Source of the DNA: an uncultured Lachnospiraceae bacterium | GTDB lineage: Bacteria > Bacillota > Clostridia > Lachnospirales > Lachnospiraceae | Direction: 5' to 3' | Length of the DNA: 64,000 nucleotides | Assembly: GCA_934432595.1 (NCBI GenBank) | Contig: CAKRYR010000008.1 | Coordinates: 1-64,000, forward strand | Shown: positions 23,408 through 31,692 of the stretch, in pieces | Position numbering within the stretch: the first letter of the stretch is position 1 | Layout of the letters: every line of letters starts with the position of its first letter | Program-made: the position numbers and the translations under genes | Notes under the pieces: generated by a model | The model's database searches: none | Told to the model about the DNA's origin: nothing | Seen by the model: only the letters and a program-made list of their open reading frames with translations

Positions 23408-26400
23408 ATGAAGAGAAAACTTAGTTCTAAGTTAAGTAGTATTATCTTAGTTATTGCTTTAGTATTATCAACATTTTGCGGCTATTGTGAATATAGTATA
23501 GTTGATGCTTCAGCAATGACTACTTCTTTGAGTAAATTACTAGGAAAAAATAATTCTAATAAGACTTCAAAGAAAAATGTAGAGGAACAGACAAAGAGAA
23601 TTATTGTATCTTTGGATGAAGATTCTGTCTCTGACAATAATAAAGTTACTAATTATAGTAAGTTATTGCAGAAGAAAGAAAATACGATAATTAAGAAACA
23701 AGATAGTGTAGTAAAAAAGGTTGAAAAAATAACTGGGAATAAAGTGAGAAAACAATGTAGTTATTTAATCAACGCTTTTTCAATTGATGCAACAGATTCT
23801 CAAATTAGTAAAATTGCTAAAATTGAAGGTGTTGATAAAGTTTCTGAAGCACTGGTATATAAACCACTAATGGCTAATGCCGTTAAAAATGGTAATGCAG
23901 TTAAAGAATATGCTGATGAGAAATATGGTTATACTGGAGAAGGTGTAGTCGTAGCCGTAATTGATACAGGAGTTAATTATAATCATCAGGATATGGTACT
24001 TGATAAAAATGCTAGGAAGAAGTATTCTGAGTCTAAATGGAAGGAAAAGATTAAATTATTAGGATATGGAAAGTATTGCTCAGAAAAAGTACCTTTTGGA
24101 TATAATTATGCAAATGGAAAGAATGACTGTATTTTAGACGGGCTAGATCATGGTTATCATGTAGCAGGGATAGTTGGTGCTAATGGAAAGGTAACAGGTG
24201 TTGCAAAAAATGCTCAAATTATAGGGCTTAGCGTATTTAACGAGTATGGTTATGCTACTTCAGATGATATAGTATGTGCAATAGAAGATGCAGTGAAATT
24301 AGGTGCAGATATAATTAATATGAGCTTGGGAACATCAGGTATTATGGCTAGTAGTGAAGATTATGTTAAATTAGCTATTGATAATGCAACTAAAAATGGA
24401 GTTGTTTCATGTGTAGCAGCAGGTAACGAAGGTACAGCTACAGGTGAAGGAGATAATACAAATTTATTAGGACTAAAAGATACATCTTATTCATCAACTC
24501 CAGCTTCAGCAGAAAATGCTTTCTCAGTTGGAGCAGCTTCTAATCCTGAGTACAAAAAGGCAGGAATTATTAATGCACAAATAGGTGGAGAAGAAATTGA
24601 ATTTGATTATGTAGATTTAATGGGGTATGGTTTTGATGTAGAAGACGTAGCTATGGTTGATACAGGATTAGGTCTAAAGTCAAAGAATACCTTGACTGTA
24701 TCAGAAAGTGAAATAAAAGACAAGGTAGCAGTGGCAAAGAGAGGAGAATTTACTTTTAATAGTAAATTATATTATTTATCAAAAGCAGGTGCTAAGGCAA
24801 TAATTTTGGTAGACACTGAAGAAACAATAACCAATAATATTACAGCAAGTAGTTGGCATGAAGTACCTGTAATTTTTGTAAATAGTATAGATGGTGAGAA
24901 AATAATTGAGGCTGCTAAAAAGAAAGCAAAGATAAGTGTTATCTCAGATACACCTAAGGAAGAGTCACATACATCGGCTCAAATGGCAGAATTCTCTCAA
25001 TGGGGACCTACTCCTAATTTGAAAATAATGCCAGAAATAGTTGCACCAGGTGTAGATGTTAAGTCGACAGTAGAGGGAAAAGATAAATATGAAAAAATGA
25101 GTGGAACCTCTATGGCAACACCATTTATAGCAGGTGCAGAGGCTATTATGTTAAATGCTGTTAATGCGAGAAAGATGAATATTAGTAAATCCAACTTGAA
25201 CACTTTTTTGGAGAATTCATTAATTAATACAGCTGATCCTATAATGGATAGTACATCAGATGCACCTTATTCTGTTAGATATCAGGGCTCTGGTATGGTA
25301 GATGTATATGGTGCTGTTAATAATTATGTATTGGCAACTTATAATGGTATTGCAAAAGTTGAACTTGGAGAATTTAAATCAAATAAAAGTTTTAGCATTA
25401 AATTAACTAATTATGGTGATAAGAAAGCTACATATGATTTAAAAACTGCACAGGTTTATACTGATAATACAGATAATTCAGCGGAATGTATATATAATAT
25501 TATGCCTGTAAAAGGAGCTAAGGTTACATTTAGTACTAGTAAGGTTTCTGTTCCGGCTAAAAAAAGTGTAACAATTAAAGCAAAAGTATCTTTACCAAAA
25601 AGTTTTCCTACCAATAGTTTTGTAGAGGCATTTATTAAATTTGAAGGAAATAATGTTGAAAATATTGGAATGCCGTTATTAGGATTTAATGGTGATTGGG
25701 GAGCTGAAGATATTATTGATAAATCAGTATATGATAGTAAGAAAGCAAGTTTGGATAATGTTAATAATATTACTGGAATAACTTCTAGTACTTGTTTGTT
25801 AGATCAAGTGGGAAATCTATATAGAGATATTCTTGGAACCTATTGGGTCAAAACAAAAAACTTTAAAGAATATGGTGAGGAATCATCAGATGTTGATATC
25901 TATACATTGTATGATCTGAAGGATATGTCAGATGCGATAGATGTTAAAGTTGGCGACAAGACAAAATTAGCATTCATTAATCATGATGAACCAGTGTTAT
26001 ATAAATTAACAACTTATTCTAAAACAGGCTGTAAGATAGTAGCACCAGAAGAAATAGGAAATGTTTTATATAATATTTATGACGAAAAAGGACACTTATT
26101 ATTAACTAATAAATATGAACTTGATTTTTCTTACGGTTTTGATTTTTTTAAGATAAGTATGAATGCTAATACTAGCTATTATATTGAGTTAATCCCATAT
26201 TCAGGAGAACTTGGAATATTTGATATAGAATTTGCTGAATTTGATTATGATAGAGATTATGATATTACATATGATACTTATTCGATATTGGATAGTGAAA
26301 AAATTACATTGGATAAGACAACTGAGATAAAGGCTAAGTCAGAAGGGGGACAATATGCATTATTTACTCCTAAAGAAACAGGATATTATTCTTTTGATTT

Positions 26401-28864
26401 GGAAGAAAACTCAATTATTAATTTTGGCGTATATGATTATTTAGCAGATAGTGAAGAATTCGAAAATGAGCTTTTGATCAATGCTATGGGATTTAAAAAG
26501 CTACATAGAACTACTAAATTAGAGGCAAATAGATTATATGTATTATATATAGATTCAGAAAAGACAGACAATGATATAGTCACTAAGATTACAGTTTCTA
26601 AATCAGATGGCAAGGATGCATATGCGCTTGAACCAAGATATAAAGGTTCATATAATGCTTTTTCACCAAATGATGATGAAATAGGTGATACAGTAGTTCC
26701 TGGAGTTACTACAATAAGAGATGCTAAGTATATTAAGGTAAATGTATTAGATAAGAATAAGAAAAAGATTCGAACAATAGGAAAATGTACTGGAAACCGA
26801 AAACAAAATTATAGTAATTTGTTCTATTTGAATAAAGGTATGGAAATATATGCTGCTGGAGATATTGTATCATGGGATGGAACTTATTACAGTACGGTAA
26901 GAGGCGAGTATGTTAGAGCTAAAGCCGGACAGTATTATCTTCAGATTTTGAGTCAAATGGAAAGTGGACAGAAGGTTCAATCTGTTACAATACCTATTAA
27001 AATTGACAATACAAAACCTAAAATAGAGAAATTTACGACAAAAAAGATAAGTAATAAAAATGGACAAGAGGATACAATTATTACATTTAAGGCAACGGAT
27101 AATGTGGCACTAGCACCTTACTTCATCGTAAATGTTGATCAGATGAACGGAAAAAATGAATATATAGATACTAGATATAGCTATTTGTTTGCAGAAACAG
27201 ATAAAAATGCTAATGGTGAATATGAATATAATATTGGAAATATTGAGGATTCAAAGATAAGCATAACCTTTAGTGATACAGCAGGTAATTGTGTAACTAC
27301 TAAGACTATTTCGGGTAAAAATTATTCTGAGAATGATGAAGAAGCAGTAGAAGATACACCAAAATATGAGTTATGTGAAGGTGTTATGTTGTACAGTGAG
27401 ATGAAAGATGGGGATTGTATAACAGGAGAAGATGAAATTTATTATATAACAGGTAAGTGCAAGGATAATTTACAAATTAAAATTAATAATGAAGTTGCAG
27501 ATAAATATAAAGATGAAGAGGGAAAGGTAAAAAAAGATTGGTCATATTTTGAAATTGAAGCACCTCTAAAGATAATAGATAATAAGTCTAGTATACATAT
27601 AGTGGTGACTGATACTAAGACTAAAAAGGTTATATTTGATAAGAACTATAGTCTTATTATAGACAATACAGAGCCTACTTTAGACATTATAGATAACTCA
27701 AATATGAATGCTATGTTTGAAGAACCTAAGAAGAATAGGGCGTTTATATTACTTAAAAAGGTAATTAAAGATGCATTTGAGTTTGATGTGAAGGTAAATG
27801 ATGATAACTTTATAGAAGACAGAGTAGTTCTAGATGAACTGTCTACAAGTAGTGTTACATATATAGGCAATCAAACTTATAGAGTAAAAGTGGAGAATCC
27901 GTCATCATATAATTACATAGGCTTGAATGTTAAGGATGCAGCTAGTAATGAGACTATGTATGATATATATGTTTATCCTATTTCGAGACAAGATTTATAT
28001 GATTTTAATGTAAATAATGCTCAGGTAGAAGTGGAATTTGATAATATGTCAAATGGGGAACAAATTAGTAAAAGTGATCTGAATTCGGATGGAACATATA
28101 CTGTTAAAGGTAAGTTTGCATACATGCCAGATAGTTTTAACATTAATGGAAATGCTGTAAAAGTAGATGAAAAAACACTTAAGTTTTCACAAAAAGTAAA
28201 GATTAAAAAGGGTGTAACTAAGGTAAACTATGAAATTAGGAGAAATGATACTGAAATATCTGATTCATGTTGTATATATTATGATAAAGTCATTTTATCT
28301 TTCAAAGGTTTACTAAAGGCAAATAGTAAAGGCGTAATAAAGGTAAGTAAACCCAATATTACACTAAATGGAGTAGCTAGTTCATATACATCTATTAACT
28401 CGATAACAGTTAATGGTGATAACATATTTAGTAGTACTTATTGTTCATACTCTAATAATGGTAAGCCTTTAGAGAAGAGTTTTAAATATAATCTTTCTCT
28501 ATATCCAGGTAAGAATATTGTATCTGTGCAAGCAATGAATGCTATTGAATTAAAAACAGATAAGGATTTAATTATTCAGTACACACCTGTAGTTGCAAAA
28601 CCATCTATTAAAAGTATAAGTAAATCATCATCAGCAGTTGCTTTAAAATGGAATGGTGTGAAAAATGCAACTAAGTATAGAGTTTATGTTAAAAAGAATA
28701 ATAAGTATGTCTTTTTAAAGAATACTACTAAGACACATTATACTCTAAAGAATTTAAAACGTAATACAACATACACTTTAGCAGTTAAGGCAGCAGTCAA
28801 AACTGAAAGTGGGGTTGTATGGTCTACAAAATACACTGCAGTAAAAGTTAAGACCAAAAAGTAA
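23408..28864 (+). CDS. Secreted giant subtilase (S8, lactocepin-like), copy 2 with Fn3 tail
   Basis: 1818 residues. Same plan as its neighbour: signal peptide (about 1-37), propeptide, S8 domain with Asp in VIDTGVNYNHQD (about 184), His in HGYHVAG (about 247), Asn in AAGNEGT, Ser in MSGTSMATPF (about 568), a PA-type insert, then a run of beta-rich domains including the FSPNDD segment that mirrors FSPNAD of copy 1. It differs by a C-terminal fibronectin type III domain (about 1735-1818), absent from copy 1, that could bind substrate or wall. AGGAGAGG precedes the ATG at 23408; an upstream in-frame ATG (23384) lies before that site and is less likely. All catalytic residues are present, so both proteases should be active. 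Confidence 0.93.
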   Translation: MKRKLSSKLSSIILVIALVLSTFCGYCEYSIVDASAMTTSLSKLLGKNNSNKTSKKNVEEQTKRIIVSLDEDSVSDNNKVTNYSKLLQKKENTIIKKQDSVVKKVEKITGNKVRKQCSYLINAFSIDATDSQISKIAKIEGVDKVSEALVYKPLMANAVKNGNAVKEYADEKYGYTGEGVVVAVIDTGVNYNHQDMVLDKNARKKYSESKWKEKIKLLGYGKYCSEKVPFGYNYANGKNDCILDGLDHGYHVAGIVGANGKVTGVAKNAQIIGLSVFNEYGYATSDDIVCAIEDAVKLGADIINMSLGTSGIMASSEDYVKLAIDNATKNGVVSCVAAGNEGTATGEGDNTNLLGLKDTSYSSTPASAENAFSVGAASNPEYKKAGIINAQIGGEEIEFDYVDLMGYGFDVEDVAMVDTGLGLKSKNTLTVSESEIKDKVAVAKRGEFTFNSKLYYLSKAGAKAIILVDTEETITNNITASSWHEVPVIFVNSIDGEKIIEAAKKKAKISVISDTPKEESHTSAQMAEFSQWGPTPNLKIMPEIVAPGVDVKSTVEGKDKYEKMSGTSMATPFIAGAEAIMLNAVNARKMNISKSNLNTFLENSLINTADPIMDSTSDAPYSVRYQGSGMVDVYGAVNNYVLATYNGIAKVELGEFKSNKSFSIKLTNYGDKKATYDLKTAQVYTDNTDNSAECIYNIMPVKGAKVTFSTSKVSVPAKKSVTIKAKVSLPKSFPTNSFVEAFIKFEGNNVENIGMPLLGFNGDWGAEDIIDKSVYDSKKASLDNVNNITGITSSTCLLDQVGNLYRDILGTYWVKTKNFKEYGEESSDVDIYTLYDLKDMSDAIDVKVGDKTKLAFINHDEPVLYKLTTYSKTGCKIVAPEEIGNVLYNIYDEKGHLLLTNKYELDFSYGFDFFKISMNANTSYYIELIPYSGELGIFDIEFAEFDYDRDYDITYDTYSILDSEKITLDKTTEIKAKSEGGQYALFTPKETGYYSFDLEENSIINFGVYDYLADSEEFENELLINAMGFKKLHRTTKLEANRLYVLYIDSEKTDNDIVTKITVSKSDGKDAYALEPRYKGSYNAFSPNDDEIGDTVVPGVTTIRDAKYIKVNVLDKNKKKIRTIGKCTGNRKQNYSNLFYLNKGMEIYAAGDIVSWDGTYYSTVRGEYVRAKAGQYYLQILSQMESGQKVQSVTIPIKIDNTKPKIEKFTTKKISNKNGQEDTIITFKATDNVALAPYFIVNVDQMNGKNEYIDTRYSYLFAETDKNANGEYEYNIGNIEDSKISITFSDTAGNCVTTKTISGKNYSENDEEAVEDTPKYELCEGVMLYSEMKDGDCITGEDEIYYITGKCKDNLQIKINNEVADKYKDEEGKVKKDWSYFEIEAPLKIIDNKSSIHIVVTDTKTKKVIFDKNYSLIIDNTEPTLDIIDNSNMNAMFEEPKKNRAFILLKKVIKDAFEFDVKVNDDNFIEDRVVLDELSTSSVTYIGNQTYRVKVENPSSYNYIGLNVKDAASNETMYDIYVYPISRQDLYDFNVNNAQVEVEFDNMSNGEQISKSDLNSDGTYTVKGKFAYMPDSFNINGNAVKVDEKTLKFSQKVKIKKGVTKVNYEIRRNDTEISDSCCIYYDKVILSFKGLLKANSKGVIKVSKPNITLNGVASSYTSINSITVNGDNIFSSTYCSYSNNGKPLEKSFKYNLSLYPGKNIVSVQAMNAIELKTDKDLIIQYTPVVAKPSIKSISKSSSAVALKWNGVKNATKYRVYVKKNNKYVFLKNTTKTHYTLKNLKRNTTYTLAVKAAVKTESGVVWSTKYTAVKVKTKK

Positions 28865-28868
28865 GTTT

Positions 28869-28895
28869 TTCTAGGGACTTTTCTAGTGACGATTT
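28869..28895 (-). repeat. AAATCGTC-CTAGAA repeat, left (inverted) arm
   Basis: Read on the minus strand: AAATCGTCACTAGAAAAG, then TCCCTAGAA. With 28958-28987 it forms a 27-30 bp imperfect inverted repeat around a 62-base centre, placed between two convergent genes. Confidence 0.65.
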
Positions 28896-28957
28896 GTGTT
28901 TATATTAGTGTGATGGGAGAAGAACTAAAGAAACCATAAATAAAAAAAACTTATTTA

Positions 28958-28987
28958 AAATCGTCCCTAGAATAGAAGTCCCTAGAA
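28958..28987 (+). repeat. AAATCGTC-CTAGAA repeat, right arm
   Basis: AAATCGTCCCTAGAATAG, then AAGTCCCTAGAA. GTCCCTAGAA occurs twice within the arm. It touches the stop codon of the minus-strand anti-sigma gene and may serve as a two-way terminator or be a mobile-type repeat. Confidence 0.65.
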
Positions 28988-29737
28988 TTATTTAATCTTC
29001 TTTAAGGCGTAGTATGGGGAGGAAGGGGATGAGGTAAAGGTGTCATCATATAGGCTGATAGTGAATTCTTCGTTAGGTTCGTAGGTATGTAGTAGGTCGT
29101 GACGAGTTAACTTACGAAGGGTTACATATACAGTATCATCCTTCTTTATTGTTTTAGAGGTAGTGTCTATAATAACTCCTTCGTAAACTAAACCAATATC
29201 TGTAGTATGATGTTTTGTAACCTTTAGTGTAATTGTTGGATTCATAGTTGTTTCCTCCTGTGATTTTGTATTGTCAGTTGCAGTACTTGAAGGTTCATTA
29301 TCAGATGTTATACCACTACTAGTTACATTGTCTGATGAATTGTCATTAATACTGTTATCAGTTGAATAAGCATATGAAGAATCATTTAATTGAGATTCTT
29401 GATTGTTGTTAACAATAGATTTATTACTATTTAAAGAATCGCCTGCCGAGAAATTAATTGACTTTTTTGCGTTATTATTTGAGTTGGTAATAAATGGAAT
29501 GGCCAATATTACTAAGCAAGCAGCTACTACACTAGCTATAGTGTATATTTTTCTTTTTGGAAACTTAACTACTTTATTAGATTTTTTATCTGTATTATTA
29601 TCTGAACTAGTATTATCTTCATTGGAAGAGTCTTTTGTATACATTCCTTCAGGAAGACCATTTTCTATTTTATTCCATAAATCAGGCGTTGATTCTTTTG
29701 CATACTCTTTAAAATTTTTTTCTTCATTATTGTTCAT
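28988..29737 (-). CDS. Probable anti-sigma factor, single-pass membrane protein
   Basis: 249 residues. A cytoplasmic N-terminus with ESTPDLWNKIENGLP, a motif often seen at the start of Firmicute anti-sigma factors, then a Ser/Asn/Asp-rich linker, one transmembrane helix (about 66-86), a long Ser/Asn-rich extracellular stretch and a C-terminal beta-like domain of about 80 residues (PTITLKVTK onward). There is no zinc-binding HXXXCXXC motif. It overlaps the sigma gene by 11 bases, and its AGGAGG site lies inside that gene, so translation is coupled. By position it should hold the ECF sigma factor at the membrane until an external signal arrives; this is inference. Confidence 0.75.
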   Translation of the reverse strand: MNNNEEKNFKEYAKESTPDLWNKIENGLPEGMYTKDSSNEDNTSSDNNTDKKSNKVVKFPKRKIYTIASVVAACLVILAIPFITNSNNNAKKSINFSAGDSLNSNKSIVNNNQESQLNDSSYAYSTDNSINDNSSDNVTSSGITSDNEPSSTATDNTKSQEETTMNPTITLKVTKHHTTDIGLVYEGVIIDTTSKTIKKDDTVYVTLRKLTRHDLLHTYEPNEEFTISLYDDTFTSSPSSPYYALKKIK

Positions 29738-30266
29738 TTTGTAACCTCCTTAATTTATTTATTGCGTTTTGGTAACGCCAAGTTATTGTACCCATTGGTT
29801 CCTTTAAAATCGTAGCAATTTCTTTAAAGGTTAGTTCACCAAGTATTTTTAAAATAATAACTTCTTGCTCGTTTGATTTTAGACTATGTATTAATTCTCT
29901 GAAACTTCGTTTGGTAAGAAAAATTTCTTCTGGAGTTTCAGATGGTATAGATGTAAGCGTAACATCTTCATAAATGTCATCAGTAGGCAACTCACGTTTA
30001 TTTTTACGAATAAAATCAATTGTCATATTGCGAGCTATGGTGACTAACCATGCAATATGTCCGTTTTCTTTTACATATTTATCGCTTATATTGGCAAGTT
30101 TTATAAAAAATTCGCTTGTGATATCCTCAGCATCTTCTTTGCTTTTTATTACACTTAATACCGTATGATATATTAAAGTAACATATTCAGTGTATATATT
30201 TCTTAATCCAGCTTTATCCTTATCTTGGATTAGATTAAGATTATGTTGAAACTCTGTATCTGTCAT
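29727..30266 (-). CDS. ECF-type RNA polymerase sigma factor
   Basis: 179 residues with sigma region 2 (about 22-90: the EDAEDITSEFFIKL segment, then WLVTIARNMTIDFIRK) and region 4 (about 120-175: ELTFKEIATILKEPMGTITWRYQNAINKLR, a helix-turn-helix). Region 3 is missing, as in all ECF sigmas. AAGGAGA precedes the ATG. It is encoded divergently from sbcD and convergently to the two subtilases. It would direct polymerase to its own promoter class; the ATG-proximal region on the minus strand (30267-30350) shows no motif I can defend as autoregulatory. Neighbouring secreted proteases are candidate targets only by position. Confidence 0.92.
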   Translation of the reverse strand: MTDTEFQHNLNLIQDKDKAGLRNIYTEYVTLIYHTVLSVIKSKEDAEDITSEFFIKLANISDKYVKENGHIAWLVTIARNMTIDFIRKNKRELPTDDIYEDVTLTSIPSETPEEIFLTKRSFRELIHSLKSNEQEVIILKILGELTFKEIATILKEPMGTITWRYQNAINKLRRLQNEQ

Positions 30267-30363
30267 GTATAATCTCCTTTTCCAATTATTTACTTTTTAA
30301 TATATCATTCCTTTTGTGATTTTGCAACGATATATGATATACGTAAATGATAAGTTGTTTTTA

Positions 30364-30392
30364 TGGATAAATATTAAAAAAAATGTTATAAT
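30364..30392 (+). promoter_or_regulatory. Promoter of sbcDC
   Basis: TGGATA, 17 bases, TATAAT, about 80 bases before sbcD in the divergent gap. Confidence 0.5.
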
Positions 30393-30473
30393 CAATAATC
30401 GAATTAATTTTATTTAAAAAGAAACGCAGAAATGAGGATTAATCAGATATATCGCTTAGAAAAGAGGAATAAT

Positions 30474-31610
30474 ATGAAATTTGTGCATTTAGGGGATTTA
30501 CATATCGGTAAGAGAGTAAATGATTTTTTAATGTTAAATGATCAAGAATATGTTTTAGAACAGATTATAGATATAATTAGTAAAGAAAAAATAGATGGAG
30601 TTTTGATTGCAGGAGATGTTTATGATAAACAAGTACCGTCATTAGAAGCAATTAAGTTGTTTGATGATTTTTTGACGAGAATAGCAAATATGGATGTTAA
30701 AGTATTTATCATAAGCGGTAATCATGACTCTGCAGAAAGATTATCATTTGCAGGAAGACTTATAGAAAAATCCGGTGTCTATATTGCACCTATGTATGAA
30801 GGAAATGTAATAAAACATACAGCTAAAGATGAGTATGGTGATATAGATATATATATGTTACCATATGTCAAACCAGTTTATGTAAAGAAATATTATCCAG
30901 ACAGGGAAATAGATAGTTATAATGATGCATTAAAATGTGCTATGGAATCTATAGATATAGATGAAAAAAAGAGAAATATAATTGTTGCACATCAATTTGT
31001 TACAGGTGCAACTGTGTGTGATTCGGAAGAATTATCTATAGGTGGTTTGGAGAATGTGGATGCATCTATATTTGATAAATTTGATTATGTAGCATTAGGA
31101 CATATACATGGTGCACAGAAAGTACAAAGAGACACTTTAAGATATAGTGGAACCCCATTAAAGTACTCATTTTCAGAGATAAATCATAAGAAGTCAATTA
31201 CAATTGTAGAGATTAAGGATAAGAAGGATAACGAGGTAGATATTAGTATTGAATTGAAAGAATTGAAACCTTTGCATGATATGAGAAAGATTAAGGGCGA
31301 GTATGATGAGATAACATTAAAGGAGAATTATATTAATACGGATACACGTGATTATATGCATATTATACTAACAGATGAGGATGATATACCTGATGCAATA
31401 GGAAAATTGAGGGCAATCTATCCCAATATTATGAAGTTAGAATATGATAATGCAAGAACGAGAAGTAATAATAAATTAGATATAGTAAATAGAATAGAAG
31501 AAAAAACGCCATTGGATTTATTTAAGGAATTATATGAACTTCAAAATAATCAAGAAGTAAGTGATGAACAAGAAAAATATCTTAGAGATATCTTTGAAAG
31601 CATAGGTTAA
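30474..31610 (+). CDS. sbcD: Exonuclease subunit SbcD
   Basis: 378 residues of the Mre11/SbcD phosphoesterase family. Motifs: GDLHIGKRV at the N-terminus, AGDVYDKQVPS, SGNHDS, AHQFVTG and LGHIHGAQKV, covering all the metal ligands of the nuclease site. The capping C-terminal part ends near residue 378. Together with SbcC it forms an ATP-dependent nuclease that opens DNA hairpins and processes double-strand ends. The start is the ATG at 30474 (GLD-type MKFVHLGD start after AGAGG); 42 bases of open frame upstream are not supported. It is followed by sbcC after 82 bases. Confidence 0.95.
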   Translation: MKFVHLGDLHIGKRVNDFLMLNDQEYVLEQIIDIISKEKIDGVLIAGDVYDKQVPSLEAIKLFDDFLTRIANMDVKVFIISGNHDSAERLSFAGRLIEKSGVYIAPMYEGNVIKHTAKDEYGDIDIYMLPYVKPVYVKKYYPDREIDSYNDALKCAMESIDIDEKKRNIIVAHQFVTGATVCDSEELSIGGLENVDASIFDKFDYVALGHIHGAQKVQRDTLRYSGTPLKYSFSEINHKKSITIVEIKDKKDNEVDISIELKELKPLHDMRKIKGEYDEITLKENYINTDTRDYMHIILTDEDDIPDAIGKLRAIYPNIMKLEYDNARTRSNNKLDIVNRIEEKTPLDLFKELYELQNNQEVSDEQEKYLRDIFESIG

Positions 31611-31692
31611 ATACTTAGGTGTAATAATTGTTATTATAGTTGCAAGCTTGCAAAATATAGAGATGAAATGTAAAAAAGAAAGTTGGAGATAG

